A stretch of DNA of 64,000 nucleotides from Panicum virgatum. Taxonomy: Eukaryota > Streptophyta > Magnoliopsida > Poales > Poaceae. The translations under genes were made by a program, and so were the position numbers. Where the stretch lies: positions 4,291,904 through 4,355,903 of the forward strand of contig NC_053137.1 in NCBI RefSeq assembly GCF_016808335.1. The letters are read 5' to 3'. The notes under the pieces are model-generated. The model had not been told where the DNA came from, ran no database searches, and saw only the letters and a list, made by a program, of their open reading frames with translations. Below, piece by piece: positions 38,976 through 50,800 of the stretch. Numbering within the stretch: position 1 is the first letter of the stretch; each line of letters opens with the position of its first letter.

Positions 38976-39634
38976 CTGGAGAAAGGTGCTATCTTAACTA
39001 AAAGACTTGATAGAGAGATCGAGGCAAACAGTACGAAAAGGACAGATGAATAACGTCGTTGTACGATACAAAGTTGGCATATATGCACACAACATACAAG
39101 CTAAGGCACTTTCAGTGACAGATTTCTTCAAGCGCATCAAGAGCGTTGATACTATCCATTGTTACTATAGTTACTAGATCATATCCTACTAAAGCTAATC
39201 CTTCTCGCCCTACGAGCTGAAATGCCCCTTATCTCTTTTCTTTCTCTTAGTGCATCCTCTTGATTGTATAAATTCCTCTGTGCTGGCACGCACATCCGAA
39301 AAGTATTGCCAGGTGCTGGTGCTGCTATTCCAATTTGATTTCACTTATGGCAATCTCAACTGAGTGTTTATAGGTAGTGTCCATGTTGTCGTATTATTAA
39401 GACACCACCTTTTACAACTAGTACACTCTACAATCCATGATGCCTTGAGTGGATCGATTTCTATTAAACTTACTCTCTTTTTTCCACCTATCATATTTGT
39501 TTCCCTAACTTTTATTATAAAGTACAGTAAGACACCACCTCATTCCTAATACACAGATGTTGTAAATAACCACCGGTGACTGAAATGTTTGCTGCGTGTG
39601 TACACATGTTGTTGATCATACATCATGCCACTAT
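38976..39634. other. Intergenic DNA
   Basis: No gene or well-defined repeat is recognised in these ~650 bp. Confidence 0.4.
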
Positions 39635-39960
39635 GGCCCGTTTAGTTCCCAAAATTTTTCATGTGCTACAGTAACTTCGAATGTTTGACCACTAATTAGG
39701 AGTATTAAATGTGAATAACTAACAAAACCCATTTCATAACCCCGGCGAGGCGAATTTTTTAAGCCTAATTGGACCATAATTAAACAATGTCGTGCTACAG
39801 TAAACAATCTCTAATGACAGATTAATTAGTTTAATAGATTCGTCTCGTAATTTTCCGTCCATCCGTGTAATTAATTTTATAATTAGTCTATGTTTAATAC
39901 TTCTAATTAGTGTTAAAAAATGTCCAAAAATTTTTGCCCAAATTTTTTTGGAAATAGACT
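39635..39960. mobile_element. Truncated Tourist-like MITE
   Basis: The left end GGCCCGTTTAGTTCCCAAAA and internal words (GATTCGTCTCGTAATTT, AATTAGTCTATGTTTAATAC) match the common grass MITE family. The expected right end (GGAACTAAAC...) is missing; homology stops near AAATAGACTTGC. Confidence 0.7.
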
Positions 39961-40522
39961 TGCTATATTTATTTAGGCTGCTGGCCAGCAGTGGCTCCGA
40001 TCGAAACGACCGCCCTGTTGATGATGCCATGGCGTTTTCAGGCGGACGGCGACAGAACAGACCACTAGCGAGCGCTGAACCACAGCCCTAGTGGCACCAG
40101 AAATAGCACAGGAATCGAATCGACCGGGTGAACAAATTAAAATTATAGTGGCGATGAATCGAGGAAGACGACAACGACGATGGTTGATGCCCACCCCATG
40201 CGTTAAAGCGACAGGCAACAGGGTTCGATCACACCACACCTGCGGTGTCGGTTTCCGGCGAGTCTTGCGCGGCGGACTAATCGCAAAGCAAGCAAGGCGC
40301 CGGCGAGCCATCTCCTTCGCTTTTCCGTCCCCGCCACGGTCGTTATCATCTAGCTCGCGGCTGCTGCTGCGGTGCCGGTTTGCTTGAAGACGAAAGCTCA
40401 CTGGCACAGCGTCATTCCCCTCTTCTGCTGCTCCAATTGGAGTAGTACTAGCCAGTGCATCGTGCTAGCCAGATCTGATTTTCCATCCAAGTATAGCGAA
40501 TCCACGGTTTCCAATTAGCAGG

Positions 40523-41077
40523 ATGGAGTCCTCTCGCGGTGGTGCACCTTGTTCTATTGACACAAGCGGCGGCGGCGGCCTCGTCAACGGCAGTGGCGGC
40601 GGCGCGCGGCTGTTCCCGTGCCTGTTCTGCAGCAAGACGTTCCTCAAGTCGCAGGCGCTGGGCGGGCACCAGAACGCGCACAAGAAGGAGCGTGTCGCCG
40701 GCAGCGGCGCCTCCTCCTACGCCGCCGCGCTCGAGCTCGACGCGGCGCTCGCGGCCGCCGGCAGCGCGCTTCCGGCCACGGCGTCGATGTTGTTCGTGTC
40801 AGGCGCCCCGCACTGCGCCGGGGCCGTCGCAATTGGCGCCGGGGCTGGGGAAGCGTCCTACAAGGGCCGCCGCGGCCCCGGCGCTGAGCTTGGAGCTGGA
40901 GAGTTGTATCGGCGGCCACGCGAGGCCAGCGGCCCTGCGCCTGCATGGCGGCGCCGGCCTGATCGACGAGACACTGAACTGGGCAAGGGGCACGCATAGG
41001 CGTCCGCCGCGGCCCCCAAGGCGACGACGGACACCCCCGCTGCCGGCGTGGAGCCCGACCTCGAGCTGAGGCTGTAG
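40523..41077 (+). pseudogene. C2H2 zinc-finger copy 3, frameshifted, EAR out of reach
   Basis: The uninterrupted frame 40523-40999 encodes 158 residues, starting [10 protein letters not shown], with a finger ([22 protein letters not shown]33, C36, H49, H53) almost identical to copy 1. After GEASY (about 40860) similarity to copy 1 moves to the +1 frame ([35 protein letters not shown]). After about 40990 it returns to the first frame (ASAAAPKATTD, then EPDLELRL and stop at 41075). The starting frame meets TAG at 40997 before reaching the EAR. Two small indels therefore removed the EAR and the LNW region from the product. It may be a pseudogene or a finger-only protein. Sequencing error in GC-rich DNA is possible. 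Confidence 0.8.
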
Positions 41078-41464
41078 CTAACTCGGCGACGATCCACGAG
41101 CGCGTGCGTCGTCGTAGGTGCTGCTGCATACTCAATCGCCCGTTCCACCACCATCCTGTAAATTGTACGGCTGCTCACCGTTGTCAGTCAGTCCTGTTCG
41201 GCTTGCATTGCTTGCTTAATTTGTCTGCTGTTGCATCAGGACATGAGTGAGGTTCATGGTCACCTTAATTACCAAGTTACCAGATGGACATATAGATATA
41301 TATGGTGATACAACTGTATACTATTGCTATATATGCTGATATTGGCGGCATATCTCAACATGGCAGCTTAATTAGTTTGTGTGTGTAAGTGTATGCTGTA
41401 ATATTCCATGCTTCAGTGTTAAAATAAGCCCTCGGGCGAGAGGCTGTAAGGAACATGGCTCTAT

Positions 41465-42335
41465 TAGGCCATAGTTTATGATTTTGGTGATTGAGTGACA
41501 ATATAGTCATTGGGACTAATATGTGTATCAAGAATGAATATTTGTAAGGTTTTATAGGTTCCCAAGATGCAACAACATGAAAACCTCCAATGCTGGGACA
41601 ATGAGAGGAATGAATTGGAAATATCCCATATATCCTTAAATGATCAAATATGGGTTATATTTCTAGAGAATATTATATATCATTTCACAAGTTTTCCACA
41701 GAGTCCAAGATCATCAAAATCGGAATTTCGAGTAAAAAGTTATGATCAAAAGATGAAGAAGCTGCTTGTGTGAGTGACTGGTTGAACCGACACATTTAAC
41801 CGATACCCAAAATGTGATCTAGTGATGTATTTCTGGATAATCTTGTAGATCATTTCACAAGCTTTCTATAGAGTCCAAGATCAACAAAATTGGAGTTCCG
41901 AGTAAAAACTTATGACGAAAAGATGAAGAAGCTGCTAGTTTAAGCAACCGATTGAACCGATGCTAGCGTAGGTTGAACCGACGCATTTAACCGGTAACCA
42001 AAATTTGATCAAATGTGATGGACTTTTGGAGAATCTTACAAGCTTTCCATGGAGTACAAGATCATCGAAATCAGAGTTCAGAATAGAGAGTTATGATCAA
42101 AATACAAAGCACCATGAAGCTAATTCATGTGTGTGACCGATTAAACTAGCGCTATATACAAGAGAGGCGTCGGTGCATTAGTAGTGGCATCGTCCAGAGA
42201 GCATGTCAAGCTGCTCCAGTCGATCGTTTCAACCGACGCCTATGACCGATTTAACCGACGCTATGTGCAGTTTTGACATAACAGCTAGTAACGGCTATAT
42301 GGCGCCCTCTAGCCTATATAAGGGCCCCACCCCAT
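41465..42335. repeat. LTR fragment related to the 37.2-kb LTR
   Basis: It shares GATTTTGGTGATTGAGTGACAA with the start of the LTR at 37228 and carries repeated CGGTTGAACCGACGC-type motifs. A direct internal repeat is seen (TCATTTCACAAG(T/C)TTTC three times). CCTATATAAGGGC near 42313 looks like the LTR TATA box. The right end is missing. Confidence 0.6.
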
Positions 42336-42584
42336 ATTCTCTAGAAATGAAAAATCAAATAAAGTTCTTAGAGAATGACTTAAATTTGACTATGTTTGCA
42401 CAAATTTTTTAAATAAGACGAGTGGTCAAATTTGAAGTTAAAAAAATTAAATGAATTATAATTTGAAATGGAGGGAGTACTATAGAAGAATGGCATGCGC
42501 GAAACGTGGCACAGCCACAAAAGGGTTAAATTTAAGCAGCAGTGATCAGTGGCGGGCTACATGTGTACGTGGTTGAGTAGACAA

Positions 42585-43752
42585 CACTACTACAGAATAG
42601 GCCTTTGTTCCAAGCCATTTGTCCCGGCTGCCTTTGGGCCCGGGACAAAAGGTGGCTTTTGTCCCGGGTCCAACGGCTAGCCGGGCCAGCGGGGGGATAT
42701 GGGCCTTTTGTCCCGGTTGGAGGCACCAACCGGGACAAAAATGGAGCCTTTTGTCCCGGTTGGTGCCTCCAACCGGAACAAAAGGCTGCGCGGACCTTTT
42801 GTCCCGGTTGGTGCCTCCAACCGGGACTAAATGGTACATTTAATCCCGGTTGGAGTTTCCAACCGGGACAAAAGGCCTTTCACGCGTTATTTATTTTCAC
42901 CGCACCGCTTCTCTCTGTCAGCTCTATCTCTTTCTTCTCTCCCTCGACATCTCCTCCCAGTGAAGTTTTCTCCCCTCCCACCTGAGCTCCCTTCGATCCG
43001 TCCCTCCCGGCGCGGGCGGGGCCCGGCGAGCCGCCGCGCGGGCGCGGGCAGGGGTCGGCCAGCCGCTGCGCGGCCGCGGGCCGCCGCGCGAGGCCAGGCG
43101 CGGGCCACCGTGCATGCGGGACGACGAGCCGCCGCACGACGCCAGGCGCGTGCGGGCAGCCGCCGCTGCCGCCCAGACCGGCACGGGCAGGGACCAGACT
43201 GGCGTGGGCAGGGACTCGACCGGCATGGGCAGGGACCAGACCAACGTGCCGCCGCCGCAGCCAAGTGCAAGTGGGCGGGGACAAGCGCAAGGACGTGCTG
43301 CTGCCGCAGCCAAGTGCAGGTGGGCGGGGACAAGCGCAAGGACGGCGACGAACGCATGCTTTGTTGTTGATTTTGTTCGTTTAATTTGTGGATCTTTGTG
43401 ATGTGAATCAATCAATTTTAGATCTTGTGTTTTCTTACTTGTGTGTTGTATGAAATACTGATGTATGATGTGTTATGAATTAGATCTTGATTTTGAGATT
43501 GTGTTATGAATCAGATCTTGATTTTGATATTGCAGTTTTGGATAAATCTTTGGATTTGGAGAACCAGCTTGCAAACGCGAAAGCAGGAGCTGGGGATCTT
43601 TTTTTTTATTCGTGAAAAATGGCATTTGTCCCGGTTGAATAGCTGCCGGGACAAAAGAATATCTATATTTGTCCCGGATGGACAATCCCGGGTGAAAAAC
43701 CGGGATAAAAGATAGTTGGTAACCGGGATAAAATAGCGATTCTGTAGTAGTG
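42585..43752. mobile_element. Non-autonomous CACTA element with TSD CAA
   Basis: The ends CACTACTACAGAAT and (reverse complement) CACTACTACAGAAT are perfect inverted repeats. The element is flanked by CAA on both sides (42582-42584, 43753-43755). Subterminal repeats TTTTGTCCCGGTTGG / CCAACCGGGACAAAA occur at both ends. The 1,168-bp element has no transposase. The interior has a CT-rich leader-like stretch, then ~350 bp of very GC-rich sequence with GGCAGGGACCAGACCGGC-type tandem repeats (about 43180-43330), open in several frames but with no domain. Confidence 0.93.
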
Positions 43753-43755
43753 CAA

Positions 43756-45594
43756 GGCTCCCCTTACGATTGAATGCGACACGAAAAATAGAGGTGCTTG
43801 CTAGATAGCTAAGCTGAGATCTGCTTTGATTAATGTGAGAATATGAGATGGCTTTGTGAGATATATAGGCCATACTTATAACGAGTTTATTCTCACTAGT
43901 AATAAATTGTACGTGCGACATGCACATAGTTTTTGAAAAATCTATGAAAAGATCTTGTATATTCATAATGGACCACACCTAGTAATAATGATTTTCTTAT
44001 TCAAACAACGTAAATAGCAAAGTCACATAGTTAACATGTTATTAAAATAAAGTGTAAATTAAGTATCCTAAGTGCACTTTAAATGCCCACCTTTTAAATA
44101 GGACCTTGCAAAATCTTTCATGCCATTTTCATATGTTTTGTTTTGACCCATGAGCCCACCTGAAATAATATTAAGATGCCGTAATAAGACATATGACCAT
44201 GAAACCATAACAAAAAAACTACAGCTTGACACTAATACATTTAATCTCCTAAACTTCTACATAATAGTAATTTAATTCAAATTTAATACTCAACTTGACG
44301 ATAAAAAAAATTCTCTGACTGTACTCTGGAGGCTCCATATAAAAGTAACACAGGTTTTTCCATGTACAACGAATACAACAGCTTCTATCTACTCAGAAAT
44401 ATCTATCTACATCTAGGAGAAACAACTTTGATCTAAAAAAATTAGGGTCATGTTGGACTGCGAAGAGACTATTAGGGCTATGACCCATTACCACCCCTAG
44501 GTATGGATAGGGTGGGCGGGTACACAGTGGGTCGTGGTGAAAAAATAGGGATTTTTTGGCAGAAATATGTCCCAACTCGTTATTTCTATGCATGGGTCTA
44601 TCCTTTCTCCCACCTCCTCGATGTTGACAAATGGGTCCAACATGAGGGGTAAAAAGAACCTGATTTAGGTGAGAAACACTTTCAAAAGTTTTTGTTCTTT
44701 ATGGTATAGATTAATTAAGAAGAGTACAATGTGAACATTTTTAATAATTTGCCAAAGAGTTAACGAATAGAGAGGTGAAATGAGTTTAACCATCAGATGA
44801 ATTCCTATGTATACTGTACTAAGATAGCTTATGTACATCTTGCATGTAGTTTAGAAAATAATAAAAAATGAAACAATGATTATATGAAACTATTTCAGCT
44901 ACTAACTAAATGTTCTTTTGCTTATGTGACATTTTTGGAAACATAAATAAATATAAATATGAAATCTCTTGTTGAGAATGATCTTAGAGTAGTCCCAGCC
45001 CTCCATCTTAGCTGGGTTAATTTGTATATCATTAAATATGTTGTCATGTAAGAAAAAACTGAGGTAGCAAGAAAGTTAATGAGGTGAGAGAGAAAAAAAT
45101 AATTTGTTTCTCATGAGCAAAACAATATCTATGTAATAAGCAGAAGGAGACTCTTTCATGATCAATGTAATCTCTCTTTTCATGTAACTAGCCCCACCAT
45201 AACCTTTCCCACAAATTTGAGTAACAATAATCGAGTGATGGCTAATAAGTAAAGACTGGATTGCTGCCTTAAGCCTCAACAAAAAAGTGGTACCAGCTAC
45301 ATGAACAACAACAAGCTAAGGAATCTTTTATACACCCTTTCAAGCTTATCAACATAACACAAGCAAAGAACCAATTATTCTTTTTATGTGATACATCACT
45401 AGATTCGTCAGCTAAAATTATTGCATAGTGATCATCTAGTATCCAAATTAAATAAAGTATCGGATATCCGTTGGATATCAACAACTTTTTATTCGTATCC
45501 TATATTCAAGTGAACTATTTGAATCTGTATCCAATATTTAAAAAATTATTCCGATATCCAAATAACTATCCAATCCCTTCGGTTGGACGGCCTG
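43756..45594. other. AT-rich intergenic DNA
   Basis: No gene is recognised. Around 43880-43940 the sequence (CTCACTAGTAATAAATTGTACG) resembles an end of a common grass DNA transposon, but the partner end is not seen. Confidence 0.4.
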
Positions 45595-45597
45595 TAA

Positions 45598-46025
45598 GAG
45601 CATCTCCAAGAGTTTGCCATATTTTACTTAGCATATCTTATGTTTTGCCAACTTCTAAAAAAATATGCCAAGTAAAAAAAGAGTTTATCTCCAACAGTTT
45701 GGCATAATTCACTTGCCAAATCCAGATCTAACTTACATCAGGAACCCTGAGAGAGAAACAAAATTATATTTATGCCCTTCCACCTCTTGAAAACTTAAAT
45801 CAGGAACCCTTCTCTGTTATTTATTTCTTTTTTCACCCTCCCATCTGACTAGAAACCACGATGCCAACCGCGCGCCGCGCGCGTATATTTACGCGCTGGA
45901 GGCTGGTTTTTCCCAAGTTGCAAAAAATTGATAAGTCTTTTGCCAAACTGTTGGAGGAGTATTTTTAATATTTTTGCCAAAAATCAAAGATGGCAACTTG
46001 ATTTGCCAAACTGCTGGAGATGCTC
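45598..46025. mobile_element. PIF/Harbinger-type MITE, copy 2
   Basis: A 428-bp sister of the element at 8843-9271, in the same orientation and alignable from end to end with scattered substitutions. Terminal repeats are GAGCATCTCCAAGAGTTTG and (reverse complement) GAGCATCTCCAGCAGTTTG. TAA flanks both sides (45595-45597, 46026-46028). Confidence 0.85.
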
Positions 46026-46149
46026 TAAGAAAATATGTATACTATTTGCATTGCATGCTATAAGCCACTGCTAGCTAAGGTAGGTAGGTTGAGAAACACT
46101 AAACCGCGGTGATGGACAGAACATGGATCAGAAGTCTGTAATAACCTAA

Positions 46150-46370
46150 GGCCCCGTTTAGTTCGCGAAAAGTTACTGTAGCATATTTCGTTGCTACTTG
46201 ACAAATAATGTCTAATTATGAACTAATTAGGCTTAAAAGATTTATCTTATGCTAATTAGTTAGATTGTGTAATTAGTTATTTTTTAACTGTATTTAATGC
46301 TCTATGCATGTGTCCAAAGATTCGATGTGATGGGTACCATAGAATTTTTTTTGAGAACTACTGGTTTTAA
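46150..46370. mobile_element. Truncated Tourist-like MITE
   Basis: It starts GGCCCCGTTTAGTTCGCG after TAA and carries the family words ACTAATTAGGCTTAAAAGA and TTAATGCTCTATGCATG. The right inverted end is lost after TTTTTTTTGAGAAC. Confidence 0.65.
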
Positions 46371-49300
46371 AGTAGGACTTGGCTAAATTACAGCTGGCTA
46401 TAATTTAACCTTCCGCTACGACCAGCCTATTTTGGGAACAACATGACCTGCTTTTTCCCTTTTTGGCAAAAAAGACTGTCATTTTTCTCTAAGGCGGGTC
46501 CACTGCTACGTGAAACATGCACTACAGCACAATAAAAACAAAATAGATGATATCAGCGCATGCAAAATCAATCCCAGGTTTAAAAAAACTATAATTTACA
46601 ACCGAGCATCAAAATTAAAATCCAATCACACCATTGCGGTGCCCCTAACTAAAAGATAAAAAAGACCTCACTTCAATATGTTTCGATGATATTTTTCTCG
46701 TAGTGTTCCAAAAGTACTTTTGTTAAAAATTGAAAGCATATCATAATAAGCTTCAAGGTAGTTTAGAATAAATGTACAAGCAAATAAAATAAATTGATTT
46801 GAAGCAAATTAGAATAAATATACAAGCAAATAAAACGGAATTATGCACTTCTTGGTAGAATTCTGCACGACACACATAGCAAATAAATACAGAAAATAAA
46901 TCTGCAGACCTCATTTTTACTCTCCCATAAGCAAAGCTTTGAAAAACAGCAAGCAAATTAGAACATATATAAACGTATTTCACCTATCTAAATTCTAAGC
47001 ATTAACAAAGTTTCAAAACTACTACCATGCATGTGATTGCCTGCTTGCCTCCATAGTTGTACTGACCAAACAAAAAGATTAGAGCTACTACAACTACTAC
47101 GATGCTATTCAGGAATAAAAAATTGAGGTTGAGCTACAACTACACTGCTGGTAATGACAATATGATGAACTTTCATGCCACCAAACACCAAGATGAAGAG
47201 CATGTATTGTGCCGATTCGATGAGAAATCTTGCAGATAGAAAAAAGGCACATCAGGTTTCAGGTCCTAAACATTGTTTTGTATGACTGAAACGAATAACA
47301 AGTGCAGATAGTGTTAGGAGTAAAAATATCAGCAAGGCTGAATACCACTGGTAACAAAACATTGCTAGTTCTATATAACCTAATTTATGATCATATTTCT
47401 GCTAATACAGAAACACATTATTGCCTAAATTTCTAGCCATATTATTACCTAATGCACAACCATATTATTGCCTAACATAATTGCAATGAATGTACTTGCT
47501 CTCACCACATACTTATTTACTTGAGCTGGTTCACATGCATATCATGTCTTCTTCATGCATTGTACTTGATCTCCCCTGCAGGATAACTTGGGAACCTGCA
47601 ATGTAAGAATAGAAAAAATAAAGAGAAATTAGAGAAGAAAGAATGTTGTAAAAATTGCCCAACGACTTGCACTGTTTTTCCTTAACCTTGCGATAAAATT
47701 GCTTGATGGTAGTACATTTATTTGCCTGTTCTTACTTTCTAACCTGAGTGAAACCAGAGCATTTTGCTTATGTCCACTTGTAGTTGTTGATCGAGCGGTA
47801 GCTGCAACTACTGAATTGATCTGCCTGCACAATAGAGCTAATCCAGACGAGCAAATCAAGCAGCTGATAATGCACCGTTTAACCAACTTACTAATTAGCC
47901 AATTCACAAGAGGCAAGCTCTGAACAAAAAGCACATAACTGTTGCGGCTGTGGCTAGAGTTATTAGCTGATACGGAAACATAGAGCTGCTAGTTACTGGA
48001 ACAATACAACTACAGCATGATGGCCTAACAAAGCAATAGATGATTAAATTAACAGTGCAAGGAAAAAATCTACAGGCCACACATGGGGTTAAACAAAAAA
48101 TTGGACAACTTCTAGGCAAGACCGCAAGATAACTCGAGTAACAGATCACTGTGGCAATGGAATAAATAATAGCCCATGCAGTTAAGTACCTCAATATGTC
48201 TGAACAAACCTGAAAAGCTGAGTTGATTCAAAATCTACTGTTGTTGGATGAGCTGCAAAAATAAGTTAAGTAATACCTGCACTTGTCCCTGCTGATTACC
48301 CGCATGAGTTGCTAATAATCGAGTAAAAGAAAGCTGATGCGCATAGCAGTGAAAATTTAGTTGCATGGATTGGGTTGCCTAATGTTCCTTGTTTATTTGC
48401 CTAATGGAGAACATTAATTTGTCGATAATAAACAACGTTATTGCCTAAAATACGAACGCATAAAAACAAACTCAATGAAAAAGATCACATAAGCACCCCG
48501 CATTGGATGATGGAGGGCGCCCTTGTTGCTGCTTCTAGCCCCTTGGCACTGTAACAAGTCATCCAAAAATGGACTGCACAAAGGCCAATAGGGCTAACTG
48601 CTATGTGTTATGTGCTGAAAGTGCCCTTGCGCTATAGGTTTGGAAGGCAATAGTAACTACTGTGTGTCAACTACTGCATAAACAGCAAAAAACTATCATT
48701 ATGCTACAACTAAAAATCAGTAAAATGGATCATGCTGTCATTAGAATACTAAAATCAGTAAAAGCTGCTGTCAGTAAAAATGGGATCATTGCTATCAGTG
48801 CATACAGGAAAAAAACAGCAAATACTACCATCTTATCTTAGCAAGAGATAATTGCACCAAAAAGAATCAATGTTACCCTAAAAAGAGACATGTGAATACT
48901 TTAAGGAACTAGAACAGGAAGATTTTGAATTTTTCCGCAAGATTAAACTTGATGCTGAACAGAAGGTTGAGAGCCTCTTTCCCTGGTAAAATTGCCTAAT
49001 GATACCTTACATTTTGCCTAATGAAATATAGAAATTTGCCAATATAAAACCATGTTATTGCCTAGGGAGATTTTAGTACTGAGTGGGAACCAAGAGTGCT
49101 TAAAAAAGCATGAATGCTGCATTTATATAACTATTTTATTCACAAACAGATTCATACAACTAAAAAAGTGATGAAAAAGGAACACATATAAGGTGTACTT
49201 AACGAGAGACTGACTGGTGCTTAAAGATGAGGTGTTCGTTATGGTACAGATTTGTAGAAGAGAAAAACTACTGCATGGAGAATATACCACCTCCCCCATC

Positions 49301-49569
49301 ACAACCAGAAAAAAAATCCTACTACCCACTAATTCCGAACTAGCATAGAGCTCAGCCATTTCTATTTGAGCTATGTGTAAAAACTACTAACAGTAAACTA
49401 TCATCAGTAAACTGGTAGCATAGAGCTAGAATCAGTCATCAGTTATAACCCTTCTAAGGCTAGATTCTACCAATCAGTAAACTGCAAACATTCATAAAAA
49501 GCAGGAGCATCACTCAAAGACAAGATAAAGGAAAGAAAACATAGTGAACAACTAGTTTTTCTGTCCAGT
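46371..49569. other. Gene-free AT-rich block with dispersed TTGCCTAA motifs
   Basis: No coding region is recognised in over 3 kb. The octamer TTGCCTAA (often followed by T) recurs near 47420, 47465, 48375, 48397, 48440, 48990, 49013 and, as TTGCCTAG, 49053. Loose ATCAGTAAA(A/C)T repeats occur at 48700-49490. This suggests decayed transposon sequence. Confidence 0.4.
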
Positions 49570-50168
49570 TTATCATACCGGGAGTGGATCGGAGGTACGT
49601 TGTAAGGCTTCAATGGGCCGGATGGTATTATCATTGCATTTCAGCTCCGGGGTCCGGTGAACCAAGTTGTTGACGATGTTGGCGGCCGCTTGCCAAACAA
49701 GTTCCCAACTCAGGGAGATCCTATTGCAAGTGGTATTTGTTTAGATTCAGGTCAAAGGGGTCACATAATACATTGATCCGAGGAACAAGAATATGAAATG
49801 CAAACTGAAAAATGCAAACCTGTGATAGGCGAAGAAAACAAATGAGATACTGTGTATGCACCTGAGTTGTTACTTCGTGTGGAGCGTGGTGAGCATGATG
49901 TAGCGGATCCTGAGGAAGCCATGGCTGATGGTCACAGAAGTAGGCTATGAGCGTGTCGCCTTGCTCAGTGCCAGCGAGGATGCCGGCCAGGTCCATGTGG
50001 ACGACGTGGGAAGCGGTGCAGGAACTTGGCCTCAACGCTCATCAGGCGCCCGTCGTTGTCGGGCGGCAGGAAGCGCGGCAGGTAGCCGATGGCGTCGTGC
50101 TATTGGCCTCGGGCGACTAGGTTCCTCAAGCGCACCACGGAGGTGGCGGTGCCCATCTCGCCGGCCAT
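49570..50168 (-). pseudogene. Decayed gene fragment of an unrecognised family
   Basis: Minus-strand pieces read as one protein-like chain. From ATG 50168 come MAGEMGTATSVVRLRNLVAR, a stop at 50100-50102, and HDAIGYLPRFLPPDNDGRLM. After a frame change near 50030 come HMDLAGILAGTEQGDTLIAY and FCDHQPWLPQDPL. At 49570-49710 come ELVWQAAANIVNNLVHRTPE and LKCNDNTIRPIEALQRT. Codon-like composition and continuity suggest a former gene, probably a grass-specific family. The stop and frameshift show it is dead. I cannot name the family. Confidence 0.45.
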
Positions 50169-50527
50169 CCTACAAGTGCTGGATCGGCGATCGACAACGA
50201 ACCTGTTAGTAGATTGCAATGATGTAATGGCAACTGCACATCCACCGATCCAAAACTAACTAATGACATGTAAGGAGTGCCCTTCGGAGTACTAAAGGAC
50301 CCCTCGTTGGAAGATGAAAGTTTGAACTAGCACTGTCAAGTTTAGACAGATTCAACAAACAGTGCATCATGAAAATTGGCAACCAAGCTTTGACAAGCTT
50401 ACCAAATCTACCGCAGGTTCTGGAGACTAAATCCCCAAATCCAGCAGGCAATGTAACCATGGAAGGGTGGCAACTGTCAATGGAGGAAAACGAAGAAGTA
50501 ACAAGCAGCAAATCGGAATCAACCCAC

Positions 50528-50800
50528 CTCGGGAGATCGCAACGCGCCGGCTGCCAGCGCCACTTGGTGTAAGACGCGTCGGGGCAGCCATTCTCGGAGT
50601 AGCAGGAGCCGACGTTGAGGAAGGGGCAGTCCCTGGAGTCGTAGAGCGGGTCACCGCCGTCAGGCCGCACCCACTCCCTGTCGAACAGGTCGCACTCGTC
50701 CTCATTGCCCGCCGCCGCTACCTTCCTTCTCGTTTGAGCCGCCGCGGCCGCGATGGAGACCACGCCGGCCCAGAGCCTCCAGGGCGCGGCCGCCAATGCG
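50528..50800 (-). pseudogene. TBL (trichome birefringence-like) N-terminal fragment, PMR5N domain
   Basis: The minus strand reads CDLFDREWVRPDGGDPLYDS, RDCPFLNVGSCYSENGCPDA, SYTKWRWQPARCDLPR. This is the PMR5N domain of TBL polysaccharide O-acetyltransferases. It ends at a donor (CCGAG-GTGGGT) where TBL genes carry their first intron. A hydrophobic stretch (WAGVVSIAAAAAQ) precedes it, as in the signal anchor, but there is no in-frame ATG. The catalytic GDS and DxxH blocks of the second half are not found in the following kilobase. I read it as a truncated or captured exon. Confidence 0.6.

Noticed and set aside
37500..42260. CRISPR-like array from regularly recurring ACCGACG motifs
   Set aside because: The motif is short, degenerate and irregularly spaced inside plant LTRs; there is no repeat-spacer structure and the genome is eukaryotic.
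42605..43411. Frames with repeated FCPGW or RDQT-type peptides
   Set aside because: They translate CACTA subterminal repeats and GC minisatellite sequence.
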